A DNA stretch of 41,921 nt from positions 1-41,921 of the forward strand of contig JACPCR010000108.1 of the NCBI GenBank assembly GCA_016179685.1, in the 5' to 3' direction. The notes below the pieces were generated by a model. That model searched no databases and was not told where the DNA came from. It saw only the letters and a program-made list of their open reading frames with translations. The translations under genes and the position numbers were made by a program. Shown here piece after piece: positions 18,582 to 27,666 of this stretch; within the stretch, counting starts at the first letter, position 1, and each line of letters begins with the position of its first letter. Origin of the DNA: Planctomycetota bacterium. Its GTDB lineage: Bacteria; Planctomycetota; PUPC01; JACPCR01.

Positions 18582-18650
18582 TCTGAACAGGGATGCAAGA
18601 TTTCATTCTTGCCCGGATAGCTCCCTTCTTCCTCCGGCGCGGAGTTTCAC

Positions 18651-19397
18651 ATGCCTTGCGTAAATCACCCGCTGGTAGCCGATATTGCACAATGCGCTCA
18701 ATGCGGGAAAGCATTGTGCGCGGACTGCGTCGTCACCCTGGAAGGGCGGGAGCTCTGTGGGCCGTGCAAGAACCAGGCCGTGCGGATCGTTCAGCGGGGC
18801 GAGGGACTCCATACGCTGGGCCGGGGCCCCTCGCCCTGGGAAGAGGGCCCGTCGGTGGGCAGCTTGTTCCGAACCGTCCGGCTGGTGCTCTTTTCCCCCT
18901 CCGAATTCTTCAGCAAGCTGAAAGTCCAGGGAGAGGGCCACTGGTCTTTTCTTGTGGCGCTCGGGTGGCCCAGCGCGGCCTTGGGGGCCATTCTTTCGCG
19001 GGTTTTGGGCCTGGAGAGTTATGGCAGGGGGGAACTGGAGACGGGGATGCTCATTGGCGTATTAGTTTTTGCGCCGTTGCTGCTCCTGTTGGGAGTAGCC
19101 ATCGGAGGCGCGGTCGTGCATCTTTTCTTGAGAATTTTTGGGGCCGCGAATTCGAAGATCGGGGCCACGTACCGCGTTCAAGTCTTTGCGCAGTCCGTCC
19201 TGGTCTTCAATTGGATTCCGATCGTCGGACCTGTCGTGGGCGGCATCTGGGGCCTGGTCTTGAACGTCATCGGCCTGAAACACATGCATAACACCTCCTA
19301 TGGCCGGGTGATCGCGGCCATGTTCATCCCTACCGCGGTGATTGTCGGGATCGTCATCGTGGGACTCGTGGCCGCGCTCACCGCGCTAGGACGCTGA
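18651..19397 (+). CDS. B-box-like zinc finger + Yip1-type membrane protein (248 aa)
   Basis: The first 40 residues carry C3, H6, C15, C18, C23, C26, C36 and C39 with the same C-x2-H-x8-C-x2-C-x4-C-x2-C-x9-C-x2-C spacing as the protein at 11152. From ~75 on it resembles a YIP1 domain: an amphipathic entry (LFSPSEFFSKL), then about five spans including a Gly/Val-rich final pair (IVGPVVGGIWGLVLNVIGLKH). A GGAG lies 11 bp upstream of ATG 18651. Yip1-like bacterial proteins are uncharacterised membrane proteins. The zinc module probably binds a partner (inference). A repeat-filled gap separates it from the MoxR operon, but the shared zinc module ties them together. Confidence 0.85.
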   Translation: MPCVNHPLVADIAQCAQCGKALCADCVVTLEGRELCGPCKNQAVRIVQRGEGLHTLGRGPSPWEEGPSVGSLFRTVRLVLFSPSEFFSKLKVQGEGHWSFLVALGWPSAALGAILSRVLGLESYGRGELETGMLIGVLVFAPLLLLLGVAIGGAVVHLFLRIFGAANSKIGATYRVQVFAQSVLVFNWIPIVGPVVGGIWGLVLNVIGLKHMHNTSYGRVIAAMFIPTAVIVGIVIVGLVAALTALGR

Positions 19398-19403
19398 ATC
19401 CGG

Positions 19404-19982
19404 GTGACCATGGCGGAACGCTATGCCGGACCAGTCCCGTGCGGCGCGTGCGGAAAACCGCTCCCCCCGGAGGTCGACGGTATCGCCCGATGCCCTTGCG
19501 GCAAGGAGGTTCGGGTATTCCGTTTCCGGCCCTTCAGACGGGATGTATCCCCCACGCCTTTCTCAGCCGCGTCCGGCGCCCCATGCGCCTACCACGCCGG
19601 CAATCTTGCCGTTTGTCCCTGTGCGCGCTGCGGCAGCTTCCTCTGCGACCTGTGTGCGACGCCCCTGGAAGGTAAGACTTACTGCCCCCCATGCTTCGAA
19701 CGTATTCTAGCCGCCGGGACATTCCAGTCTTTGAGAAACCAGTTTCCCCGGCCTCACGCCATCGCGGCGGCTCTGGCTTTTTTAGCCCTTATCCCCTTTG
19801 CGGCAGTCGTCGCCATTCCCCTCGCCGTCTGGCAGATGGGCAAGGCCTGGCGGAAACGGTCGGAGCTTGCCCAACGGGAATCGAGAGTCGGGCTCTATCT
19901 GTTTATCGCCATCCTCCTCTGTTGCCTGGGATTGCTCATCACCGTGAGAGTTGCCATGGCCATCCTTGATTTCAGCGGCTGA
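19404..19982 (+). CDS. Double zinc-finger membrane protein (192 aa)
   Basis: An N-terminal zinc ribbon (C13, C16, C30, C32) is followed by the same B-box-like module as its neighbours: C61, H64, C73, C76, C81, C84, C94, C97, with identical spacing. Two membrane spans follow (about 118-140 and 165-188). Start: GTG at 19404 or ATG at 19410 (two codons later); neither has a strong Shine-Dalgarno. It begins 6 bp after the Yip1-like gene and is surely in its operon. Function unknown. The doubled zinc module suggests a scaffold or adaptor. Confidence 0.8.
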   Translation: MTMAERYAGPVPCGACGKPLPPEVDGIARCPCGKEVRVFRFRPFRRDVSPTPFSAASGAPCAYHAGNLAVCPCARCGSFLCDLCATPLEGKTYCPPCFERILAAGTFQSLRNQFPRPHAIAAALAFLALIPFAAVVAIPLAVWQMGKAWRKRSELAQRESRVGLYLFIAILLCCLGLLITVRVAMAILDFSG

Positions 19983-20027
19983 AATGCTTTTTCGACTCGT
20001 CACGTCCTCTTTTCATGAGCTGAAGCG

Positions 20028-20534
20028 ATGAAGCCCCTTCACCTCGGTCGCCGCAACCAACTCTTTCGCGGCTATGATGTCCTGCTGTGGGACGACCGCC
20101 TGGAAGAAATCGAGCCGAGCCTCGCCAGTCTCGAGGTGACCCGGTTTTTCCTGGATGAGGCGGTGTGTGCCACGGCCCACCGTGCCCGGAACTGGCACAC
20201 GCTTATCGCCCTGGCCATGATCTTCCTGGCCGTTTCAGCGATCGGCTTGGCCTTGTGGCAGTACGGAAAGGACGAGGAGGACGTGATCGCAGCCTCTATT
20301 TTCAGTGTGCTTGCCGTCCTATTCCTGGCCCTGACGGTCAACCAGACCGTTCGTCCCTCCCAGGTTCTGGTCCTCCATGCGTCCGACCAGAAGTTCTCCG
20401 TGGTTCTGCCCCGGTCGCGAGCGCGGCAGGAGGAAGCCATCCGGCGCTTCCTGGAGACCGTCGAGGCGTATCAAGCCCGTCAAGAACAGTCCGAGAAGAC
20501 TTTTCAACTTCAGGGACCCGATGCGGCCCCATGA
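20028..20534 (+). CDS. Small membrane protein, unknown (168 aa)
   Basis: Two adjacent hydrophobic stretches (about 58-78 and 86-106) form a helical hairpin. The N-terminal (~55 aa) and C-terminal (~60 aa, charged, with possible coiled coil RQEEAIRRFLETVEAYQARQEQ) parts face the same side. In overall plan it resembles small bacterial PH-like or DUF membrane proteins, but I do not recognise a family. It follows the zinc/membrane pair by 45 bp and precedes the second giant secreted gene by 33 bp. Confidence 0.7.
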   Translation: MKPLHLGRRNQLFRGYDVLLWDDRLEEIEPSLASLEVTRFFLDEAVCATAHRARNWHTLIALAMIFLAVSAIGLALWQYGKDEEDVIAASIFSVLAVLFLALTVNQTVRPSQVLVLHASDQKFSVVLPRSRARQEEAIRRFLETVEAYQARQEQSEKTFQLQGPDAAP

Positions 20535-20567
20535 GTTCTGGAGCATCCTGAACAGGCGGGAGGTACT

Positions 20568-23500
20568 GTGACCCTTCGGCACTATCGGATCGCTGGCCTG
20601 CCGCATCGTTTGCCGGCCTCGGCGCTGGTCATGCTTCTTACGGCGGCTGGTGGCGCGCTTTCCGAGCCCTATCATCTCGTGGACAACTTTTCGATTCCCC
20701 TGCCTTCCACAGCGGAATTGAACTGCCAGGTGGATTGGGAACACGCCCGGGTAGGCCTCGCCGCGGCGCGGATCGCTTACCGTATGGACCCGGGCCGCAA
20801 GGCCGCTACCGTCAGCTTTCCGGACCTGGCGCGGCCGGTCGGCGGGCCGGGCATGGCACGCCTCTGGGTCGAGGGCGACGCCTCCGGCATCGAGCTCGAG
20901 ATCGTTCTGCGACACGCCCGGGTCAAGGTGGAGTCCGACGGCCGGCGCTCCCTGGTGGAGCACGGCAACCTGGTGCTGCCGCGCATCCGGCTCGACTTTG
21001 ACGACTGGCGCGAAATCACCCTGGACGCTCGGGCCATCCCGCAGGACAGAACCGCCTGGTGGCAGGCGCTGACGCTGCATGCCGCCAAGACCGATAAGCC
21101 CAAGTTGGAGGGCGTCCTGCGTCTCGATGATTTCCGCCTCACGCCCACCTCGACACCGCCGGAATCCGCCTTCTCCACCGGCCTGATAGGCCCTGGGGTG
21201 CGTGATTTTTCCCGCGATCTGGCTTTTTTCCTCGACGTGCGCAACTTCCTGGCCAAGCCTGCCGTCGTCCAGGTGCGGGTGAGCATGACGGACCGGAACG
21301 AGAACCGCGTTGCCGACCGCGATTTCCGCGTCGACTTCGCCGCCGGGGAAACCAAGGAAGTCCGGCTCGACCTCGCCCCGGAGAACCTCGAGGCTTATCT
21401 TCCTCCGTTCCGGATTTCGGGGGACGTGCTCTCCGGCGAGCTGTCCAAAGTCTCTGCCCAGATCGATGTCACTCTCGTGATGGGCAACGGGCTGATGCTC
21501 TTCGAGGATTTTTCCAATCTGCACGGCCGGTGGATGACCTCCGGCTACACGGCGAGAATCCGGAACGCCTACCACGATTGGTTAGGGTGGACGCACGGCG
21601 AGGCGCAGCGAGCGTCGCCGTGGGCGCAGACTTCCGCCCGTATTTCGCGGGTGGAGCTGCCGGCCTCGGACAACACGGCCGCGGCGGCCACGCCGGTCCC
21701 GGGCCCGTACGCCCTGCAGCTCGATTACACAGGCGACTCGGCCATTTACAGCAGCCTGGACCGATACCTGCCGGGCAACGCCTTCCGACTCGGCGTCTGG
21801 GTGAAAGGCAACGGCAGCAGCGACACCCTTTCCGCCCTCATCCTCGACTACACCGACAGCGGCGATTTCTGGGTCGGCGGCTGGAGGCGCGTCTGGAACG
21901 GAGAACGAACCCTCTGCACCTTGAACTTCCAGGATTGGCGCTACTTCGAGGTCGACCTGCCCGGAAATGGGGTCGGCACGAATGCGCCCAAGGGGTCGAG
22001 CGATGGCCTGGACTTCCCCCTCGAGCTGACGGCCTTTCGCATCCAGACGGCAGGGGAGAAGAGCGCCGGGAGTGTCTGGATCGGGCCCATATTCGCCCAC
22101 ACCCAGATTGCGGCCTCGTCGACGCTTTCGGTGCACCTGGGATACGGCGATCCGAACCACGCGTATGCGCCCGGCAAGAAGGCCTGGATCACGGTGCATA
22201 ACGGAGCGCGGACAGGCCTCAGGAAGGTGAATTTGAGCTGGTCGTTCGAGGATCGAGGCGGGGAGGCTCTGGCAGGCGGGCAGGCGGAGCTTGATCTCCG
22301 TGCGAACGAGAGGCATGTCGTTCCCGTGGATTTCGCCCCAGAGGCGGAGGCCATTGCGGCCCGGCTCGGCCCCTTGCGCCTTCAGGCCACGGCGTCAGAT
22401 GCGGCGGACGTCTCCGCCTCGGCCACGCGCCAAATCCTGCTGGCCAAGCCGGACAGTCTGGTGCGACTCAACGGATTCGAGGCCGACCGCGGCTACTTGG
22501 GTTTGAAAGCGGACGGGATCATGAATGCGCCGCCTTACGGCACGCCGGCGGCGTTCACGAGCAGGGACCAGGCCCACGGTGGCCTTCGTTCCCTGGCGCT
22601 GCCGTGGGACAAGGCCCAGCGCAAGGCCACTTTCGTTTCCATCGATCCGCCGATCCCTGGTGTTCCAGTGGAAATCTCCCTCTGGGTGCACGGCGACGGC
22701 TCCGGGGTCCTGTTCTATCCCCTGATCGGGGATCGGCGCGGGGCGCCGCACGGTCTGGGCACGCGCCAGTGGGATTTGTTCGTGCCTCGGACATTGGAAG
22801 GCCCCCTCCAGAACGCGGTCCGGGTGGATTGGCAGGGATGGCGGGAGCTGCGCTTCCATCTGCCCCAGATTCCGCCGGGGTGGGACCGGCCTCTGCCCAT
22901 CCTGGCCTGGTCGCCGAGCTATCCTCTGGGCGTGCACCTCGCCGTCCTCGCGGAGGAGGCCTCCGCCGAGAAGGGCTGCCTCTACGTCGATGACGTGGCC
23001 GTGAGCACGCATCTGCCACCCGAGGAACGATGGTGTCTGACGCTGGACCGGGCTGGCGAGGCCAACGTGGTTGCACCTGGCTCGAACGTCCAGGTGCGGC
23101 TGGCCAACCAGGATGCGGCCGAGGCCCGGAAGGCCCGGCTGACCGGGGCCGTGACCGACTGGCGCGGCCGCGCCGTGCACGCGCTCGATGCGCAGGCCGA
23201 GATTCCGGCCGGACAGGAGGCCGAGTTCACCCTGGCCCGGGAGCTGTTGCCCGGGGCGTACGCGGTCCGGGCGGAGTTGCGGGCGGGCGACCGCGTGCTG
23301 GCGAGTCTCGAGGAGGACCTGATCGTGGCCCCGCTCGAGCCGTGGATGGGAAAGGAGTGGGCGGAGTCTCTGCGCGACGAGTGGAAGCTCCGCGGCCCCA
23401 TCCGGGACCGCTTCGCCTTCGTGGACGAGGACTGGGACTGGGTCGAGCATCACCCGGGCAATCTCCAGATCGATACCATCCGGAATCGGTCCAAGGCTGT

Positions 23501-25466
23501 GTGGGAACGTGGCGCTTTGCCTTACGTGCTTCTGGGCTACAGCGCCTACTGGGCCGCGGGCGCCGGATTCGACCAGATGAAGGCCGGAGCGTTCGTGCGC
23601 CGGCAGCGCGATATCGGCCACGCCGTCGACATCTTCCTGATTCCCGAGCGCATCGACGATTGGGAAAATTACGTGCGCGAGGTGATGCGGGCCGCCGGCC
23701 GCGAGGTAGGCGGATGGGTCCTCTGGAACAACCCCGACGGGTCGAGTTCCCTGGCCGTGCAGCCTGATCGGTTCGCCGCGATGGTGCGGTCCGCGGGACA
23801 GTGGAGGCAGGTCTACTGCCCCGAGACGCCCCTGATCCTCGGCGGGCTGGGGCGCGAGACGGCGGTCGCGTACCTCGCCCGCCTCGCGGAGCATCATGCC
23901 CTCGAAAGCATCACCGGAATCCATGTGCGCATGGACGTCGGCCGACTCTCTCCCGAGGACGCGCGGGTCCCCGCCTACGTTCAGGAGCTCCAGGCCGCGC
24001 TGCAGGGACACGGCGGGACGCCCAAGACCATCCTCCTGACCGATCTCGACTGGGCCGTTGAAAAGGACCCCAAGGGCCTCAACGCCTTCGACCAGGCGGC
24101 GTACCTCGTCCGGTCCGATCTCCTCCTTCACCGCCTCGGCATCCGGCCCGCTCTGTCCATCCGCAACGAAGATGACACCCGACTCGGACTCAGCCTCGCC
24201 TACCGGCAGGAGCGGACCATCCCTCCCCTTTCGGAAAAGATTCTGACGTATCAACTCAAGCCAGCCTGGTGGGGGATCACCCTCACTCGCCGGTGGCTCG
24301 ATCAGCTCCGGAGCGTCGCCGAAATCGAGGTGCAAGACGTCGTTCCCGGCCGCACCCGCTGCCTGCTCTACGAGCGCAAAGAGGATGGAAAATCCGTCGC
24401 CATCGCCTGGCGAAACGACGACGAGGGTCACCTGTCCTTCGACTCGACGGGTCTGAAGATCGAGGCCGCGGAGGACCTGTTCGGGACCCCTGTGGCCTCT
24501 CAGGACGGCTGGTATCCGGTGGGGAAGCTCCCGGTCGTCTTCGTGCTGGGGAAATCGGACGAGCCTGCGGCCCAGGGCCTGGCGCGCCTGTGGGTGCGCG
24601 ACGCGGACGCGCCCGCGTGGCCGCAAAGAGTGCTGGCCGCGTTCACACCCGATACGGGCCAGAGGGTGCAGTATGAACAGAGCGGCGGACAGCCGGCCGC
24701 CGGCCGCGACCGGACGGTGCAGGGTGAGAGCGTCGATTGGGGCGGCCTGCGTTTCCCCGCGGGCGGCCGGGAGACGTTCCAGGTCGCCGCTGCCCCGGGC
24801 TGCGCCCTCGTCCTCCGCAAGCGATTCCTCCTGGATGACACGGGGCACGAGGCCGAGGTCCGGGTCAACGGCCGCCTGGCGGGCCGATGGAATCTGAAAA
24901 AGACCGATCCGAAGCTGTCCGGCGGCCTGCGGGATGCCCTCTTTGTGGTGGAAGAGAAGGCCCTCGCGGGGAGCGGCCGCGCCGCTCTGGAGATTCGCAC
25001 TGCAGGCCCAGCGGTAACGGCCGGGTGGCAGGTCCTCGAGTATCGGGGCGGGGACTTCCCATTAAGCGCCGTGGGGGCCATCCATGGGGATCAAAACGTG
25101 CAGCACCCGCGCTGGGCGCGGAACGTCATCGGCAACCCGCTCCAGGTGGGCGTCTCGCCTCATGCGAACGGCATCGGCGTCTTCGCCCGCAGCCTTCTCG
25201 AATACGCCCTCAACGGACAGTTCCGGCGCTTCAGCGCTCGAGCGGGCATCGATGCCGCCACGGAAGGAAAGGGCTCGGTCGTCTTCGAGGTGTATGGCGA
25301 TGGAAAGAAGCTCTGGTCCTCCGGCATCGTGACCGGCCTCGATGCGGCCCGAGACGTGGAGGTGGACCTGACGGGCGTCGATCGGTTGAGGCTGGTAGTA
25401 ACCGACGCGGGCGACGGCAACAAATTCGACGCAGCCGACTGGTGCGATCCCGTGCTGGAAAGGTAG
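20568..25466 (+). CDS. Large secreted protein with carbohydrate-binding-like, GH-like and NPCBM-like domains (1632 aa)
   Basis: GTG start at 20568 has a strong GGGAGG at 20558-20563. A signal peptide (ASALVMLLTAAGGALS) precedes repeated beta-sandwich domains of galactose-binding type (roughly 35-200, 310-510 and 630-810), each ending with a strand containing V.IGPI or LYVDDVAV. Residues ~920-1320 look like an alpha/beta barrel (FVDEDWDWVEHH; GGWVLWNNPDGSS; IHVRMDVGR), possibly glycosidase-related. A further sandwich follows. The last ~135 residues fit an NPCBM domain: IGVFARSLLEYALNGQFRRF, GIDAATEGKGSVVFEV, DAGDGNKFDAADWCDP. The role is likely binding or cleavage of extracellular glycans. No catalytic pair can be named with confidence. 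In style it parallels the giant gene at 696. Confidence 0.9.
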   Translation: MTLRHYRIAGLPHRLPASALVMLLTAAGGALSEPYHLVDNFSIPLPSTAELNCQVDWEHARVGLAAARIAYRMDPGRKAATVSFPDLARPVGGPGMARLWVEGDASGIELEIVLRHARVKVESDGRRSLVEHGNLVLPRIRLDFDDWREITLDARAIPQDRTAWWQALTLHAAKTDKPKLEGVLRLDDFRLTPTSTPPESAFSTGLIGPGVRDFSRDLAFFLDVRNFLAKPAVVQVRVSMTDRNENRVADRDFRVDFAAGETKEVRLDLAPENLEAYLPPFRISGDVLSGELSKVSAQIDVTLVMGNGLMLFEDFSNLHGRWMTSGYTARIRNAYHDWLGWTHGEAQRASPWAQTSARISRVELPASDNTAAAATPVPGPYALQLDYTGDSAIYSSLDRYLPGNAFRLGVWVKGNGSSDTLSALILDYTDSGDFWVGGWRRVWNGERTLCTLNFQDWRYFEVDLPGNGVGTNAPKGSSDGLDFPLELTAFRIQTAGEKSAGSVWIGPIFAHTQIAASSTLSVHLGYGDPNHAYAPGKKAWITVHNGARTGLRKVNLSWSFEDRGGEALAGGQAELDLRANERHVVPVDFAPEAEAIAARLGPLRLQATASDAADVSASATRQILLAKPDSLVRLNGFEADRGYLGLKADGIMNAPPYGTPAAFTSRDQAHGGLRSLALPWDKAQRKATFVSIDPPIPGVPVEISLWVHGDGSGVLFYPLIGDRRGAPHGLGTRQWDLFVPRTLEGPLQNAVRVDWQGWRELRFHLPQIPPGWDRPLPILAWSPSYPLGVHLAVLAEEASAEKGCLYVDDVAVSTHLPPEERWCLTLDRAGEANVVAPGSNVQVRLANQDAAEARKARLTGAVTDWRGRAVHALDAQAEIPAGQEAEFTLARELLPGAYAVRAELRAGDRVLASLEEDLIVAPLEPWMGKEWAESLRDEWKLRGPIRDRFAFVDEDWDWVEHHPGNLQIDTIRNRSKAVWERGALPYVLLGYSAYWAAGAGFDQMKAGAFVRRQRDIGHAVDIFLIPERIDDWENYVREVMRAAGREVGGWVLWNNPDGSSSLAVQPDRFAAMVRSAGQWRQVYCPETPLILGGLGRETAVAYLARLAEHHALESITGIHVRMDVGRLSPEDARVPAYVQELQAALQGHGGTPKTILLTDLDWAVEKDPKGLNAFDQAAYLVRSDLLLHRLGIRPALSIRNEDDTRLGLSLAYRQERTIPPLSEKILTYQLKPAWWGITLTRRWLDQLRSVAEIEVQDVVPGRTRCLLYERKEDGKSVAIAWRNDDEGHLSFDSTGLKIEAAEDLFGTPVASQDGWYPVGKLPVVFVLGKSDEPAAQGLARLWVRDADAPAWPQRVLAAFTPDTGQRVQYEQSGGQPAAGRDRTVQGESVDWGGLRFPAGGRETFQVAAAPGCALVLRKRFLLDDTGHEAEVRVNGRLAGRWNLKKTDPKLSGGLRDALFVVEEKALAGSGRAALEIRTAGPAVTAGWQVLEYRGGDFPLSAVGAIHGDQNVQHPRWARNVIGNPLQVGVSPHANGIGVFARSLLEYALNGQFRRFSARAGIDAATEGKGSVVFEVYGDGKKLWSSGIVTGLDAARDVEVDLTGVDRLRLVVTDAGDGNKFDAADWCDPVLER

Positions 25467-26072
25467 ATGCCCCGCGGACAGCTTGTCTCAAGGCGGGGAA
25501 AGCCCGGACTTGGGTTTGGCACTATTTGACCGTAGATACAGGCGAGTGCCAAATTCCCGGGATCGCCTCCCGGAGGGCTTCCTTTGGGAAGCATCTCGCC
25601 GGCTTTTTCCTGCTCGTTCGAAGGTGAATAGCTCGGATACCCATGATGCGGCAAGATGCCGGCGCTCCCCGTGACCGTTCGGCCGTCCAGATGACGGTCT
25701 TCCAAACTCCGGGGCGGGCGAAGCCCGCAACCTAACAAGGCTGGAAAAGGTGTCAGGTTTCAGGAAACATCTGACACCTGACGCCTATTCAGGCATCTTC
25801 GCGCCACGGGGACAGGGCCTTTCCGACGGAATTCCGCGGAGGCGGGTGGCGGTTGTTGGCGCGTCCGCGCGAAGTTGTCCGGGCGCTTCCGTGCCTTCGT
25901 ACGAGCGCCGCCGGAGCCCAAGCAGAGGCTTTCGAGCTTCCCCGAGTTGTCATACAATCCCGGAGCGTGAATCGCGGGGCCACTGGGACGGAGCGAGGCT
26001 GCCCTGTGGCATCTTAAATTTCCGGCGTTGTTCTCTCGCCCGGGCAACGCGGTGCTTACGAAAGGAAAACCC
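25467..26072. other. 606-bp non-coding gap with palindromes
   Basis: No gene is convincing: the open frames overlap each other on both strands and have low-complexity Arg/Ser/Pro translations. Visible structures are the TGTCAG palindrome at 25748-25779 and a GCGGGC-GAA-GCCCGC hairpin around 25716-25730. I saw no promoter for the downstream isomerase, although its Shine-Dalgarno (AAAGGAAAA) is good. Confidence 0.6.
25748..25779. repeat. AGGTGTCAG palindrome
   Basis: Arms AGGTGTCAG and CTGACACCT are perfectly complementary. An inner GTTTC/GAAAC pair is offset by a 2-nt bulge. It occurs once in this window. AGGTGTCAGGTTTC/CTGACACCTG strings are a common type of intergenic repeat in uncultivated bacteria (from memory). 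Confidence 0.7.
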
Positions 26073-26876
26073 ATGCAATTCGGAGTGATCCACTACAATA
26101 CGCCCGGAGACACCCTCGAGGCGTTCCTGGATTATGCGGCGCAGACCGGCTTCGACGCCGTAGAGCTGTTCAGCGGCGACGTCTGGGGCACGAAGGTTGA
26201 GAACCCTGAACGAGAGGCCGAGCGCGTTCGCAAGCTGGTCGAGTCCCGCGGGCTGTCCATCTCCGCACTCGGAGCGGGAAACGACTTCGTTCTGCTCGAT
26301 TCCGACGCCATTTCGCAGCAGGTGGAACGCATGTCCAGAATCTGCCGGCTCGCCCGCATTGCGGGGACGAGCGTGATCCGGACAGAAGGAGGGCGCAGGA
26401 AGCCGGAAGTGCCTCAGGCGAAGGAGTGCGAAGCGATGGCCGAGTGCCTCAAGCGATGCCGGGACTTCATCGAGCGTGATGAGGTCTACCTGGCGGTGGA
26501 CAATCACGGGCACGTGACGAACGACGGGGATCTCCAGGCTCGCCTGTTCCGTCTCGTGGGGTCGCCCTTCGTCGGCGCTAATCTGGACACGATGAATTAC
26601 CGGTGGATGGGCCATGCGGTGGAGACTTGCGACCGATTCTACGACCTCATGGCGCCGTATACGTTCCACACGCACATGAAGGATGGCCGCGGCAGCCAGA
26701 AGGAGTACGTAGGCGAGGCGCTCGGCGAGGGCGAGATTCACCTGCTTCATGCGTTGCGGGCACTGAAGCGGTCCGGTTACCGGGGTGTCTTCTGCTCCGA
26801 GTGGGAAGGCCGCGGCGACAAGGGCGCGGGCTACGCCAAGTGCCTCGCCTGGCTCAAGGCGAACGTGAAGGCGTAA
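26073..26876 (+). CDS. Sugar phosphate isomerase/epimerase-like TIM barrel (267 aa)
   Basis: Matches the xylose-isomerase-like/AP-endonuclease-2 TIM-barrel superfamily in length and order: N-terminal FGVIHYN strand, GFDAVELFSGDVWG, a DNHGHVTND segment (probable metal-binding region), GANLDTMNY, HTHMKDGRG, and a final FCSEWEGRGDKG. Such enzymes interconvert ketoses or act on inositol/keto-sugar derivatives with a divalent metal; the substrate cannot be chosen here. ATG 26073 has AAAGGAAAA upstream. The frame is open to 26028, but the family N-terminus begins at MQFGVIHY. It starts a run of + strand genes that includes a keto-acid-sugar dehydratase. Confidence 0.88.
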   Translation: MQFGVIHYNTPGDTLEAFLDYAAQTGFDAVELFSGDVWGTKVENPEREAERVRKLVESRGLSISALGAGNDFVLLDSDAISQQVERMSRICRLARIAGTSVIRTEGGRRKPEVPQAKECEAMAECLKRCRDFIERDEVYLAVDNHGHVTNDGDLQARLFRLVGSPFVGANLDTMNYRWMGHAVETCDRFYDLMAPYTFHTHMKDGRGSQKEYVGEALGEGEIHLLHALRALKRSGYRGVFCSEWEGRGDKGAGYAKCLAWLKANVKA

Positions 26877-26923
26877 TCGGATACGCTACCGAGATTCCGG
26901 GACCCTTTACCGAGAGGACTGCC

Positions 26924-27523
26924 ATGGATCCACGCACGAGAAGACGGCTGCCCTTCCTTGCCCTCTGCTGTTTTACCGCAAGCTGCGCCCAGCTCACCAT
27001 CAACATCAACTTCTCGCCTGCGGAGATTCAGAAGGCCGCGGAGAAGATCGAGTCCGAGATTCGGCAGGGGCAGCCTGCGCCGCCTCAGCCCGAAAAGCCG
27101 CAATCGTTCCACCGGCGCTATTACTTCTTGCCTTCTTTTGACCTTCAGGAGGCCTTTGCCGAGGCTTCAGTGGACCTGAATGTCTCAACGCCCGGCATCC
27201 GCAAGAAGGTGGAAAGCCGGAAGGCCCGTTACACGGAATTGAAGCCTTACCTGGATTCGGGCGCCCTGGGCGAGGGGAAGGATGGCTTGATCGTCCTGCG
27301 GGCTCTCCAGGGAGTCTCAGGGGCCGAAAAGGTGAAGGTCAACCGGCTGGTTCAGGCGGAGAACCAGGATCGCCAGGAGCTTTTCGAAGAGGTCGCCAAG
27401 GCGAACAACATCGACCGCGGCAATCTGGGCAGAGTCATCCGACCCTTCGCTGAGGCGATCCGAGGGCAGATGGAAAAAGGCCAGTGGTATCAAGAAGAGG
27501 ATGGAAGCTGGAAGCAGAGGTGA
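26924..27523 (+). CDS. DUF1318 (YdbL-like) lipoprotein (199 aa)
   Basis: The N-terminus RRRLPFLALCCFTASC ends in a probable lipobox with Cys21, so the protein is likely anchored in a membrane. The rest shows the DUF1318 pattern: ININFSPAEIQKAAEKIESEIR early, then, in the second half, VKVNRLVQAENQDRQELFEEVAKAN and a short C-terminal GQWYQEEDGSWKQR. In E. coli YdbL partners YdbH/YnbE in outer-membrane lipid homeostasis; no such partners are seen here. GAGAGGA is a good Shine-Dalgarno 7 bp upstream. Other open frames through the region are shadows. Confidence 0.85.
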   Translation: MDPRTRRRLPFLALCCFTASCAQLTININFSPAEIQKAAEKIESEIRQGQPAPPQPEKPQSFHRRYYFLPSFDLQEAFAEASVDLNVSTPGIRKKVESRKARYTELKPYLDSGALGEGKDGLIVLRALQGVSGAEKVKVNRLVQAENQDRQELFEEVAKANNIDRGNLGRVIRPFAEAIRGQMEKGQWYQEEDGSWKQR

Positions 27524-27538
27524 GGAGTCCTGAGGGAT

Positions 27539-27656
27539 CGTGTGCTGCCGTCCTCGTCCTCGGCGTCGAGATGCCCCACCGTGTTTCGATAACGACGAAG
27601 ACGAGGAAAGAACAGGTCGGTTTGAGCCGCCTTTCGATGGCTTCGCCGTCTTAACG
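27539..27656 (+). repeat. Dispersed element R2, copy 2
   Basis: Aligns with 10980-11097: CGTGTG start, CGTCCTCGTC left arm, CGACGAAGACGAGGA right arm, then the tail GTTTGAGCCGCC and GGCTTCGCCGTCTTA. The stem is weaker than in copy 1. It begins 15 bp after the DUF1318 stop and ends 10 bp before the next ATG, filling the gap between the two genes. Confidence 0.75.
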
Positions 27657-27666
27657 CCGTCAAGAC

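Noticed and set aside
22395..24848. 817-codon minus-strand open frame
   Set aside because: Shadow of the 1632-aa secreted gene; no recognisable motifs and composition typical of antisense GC-rich frames.
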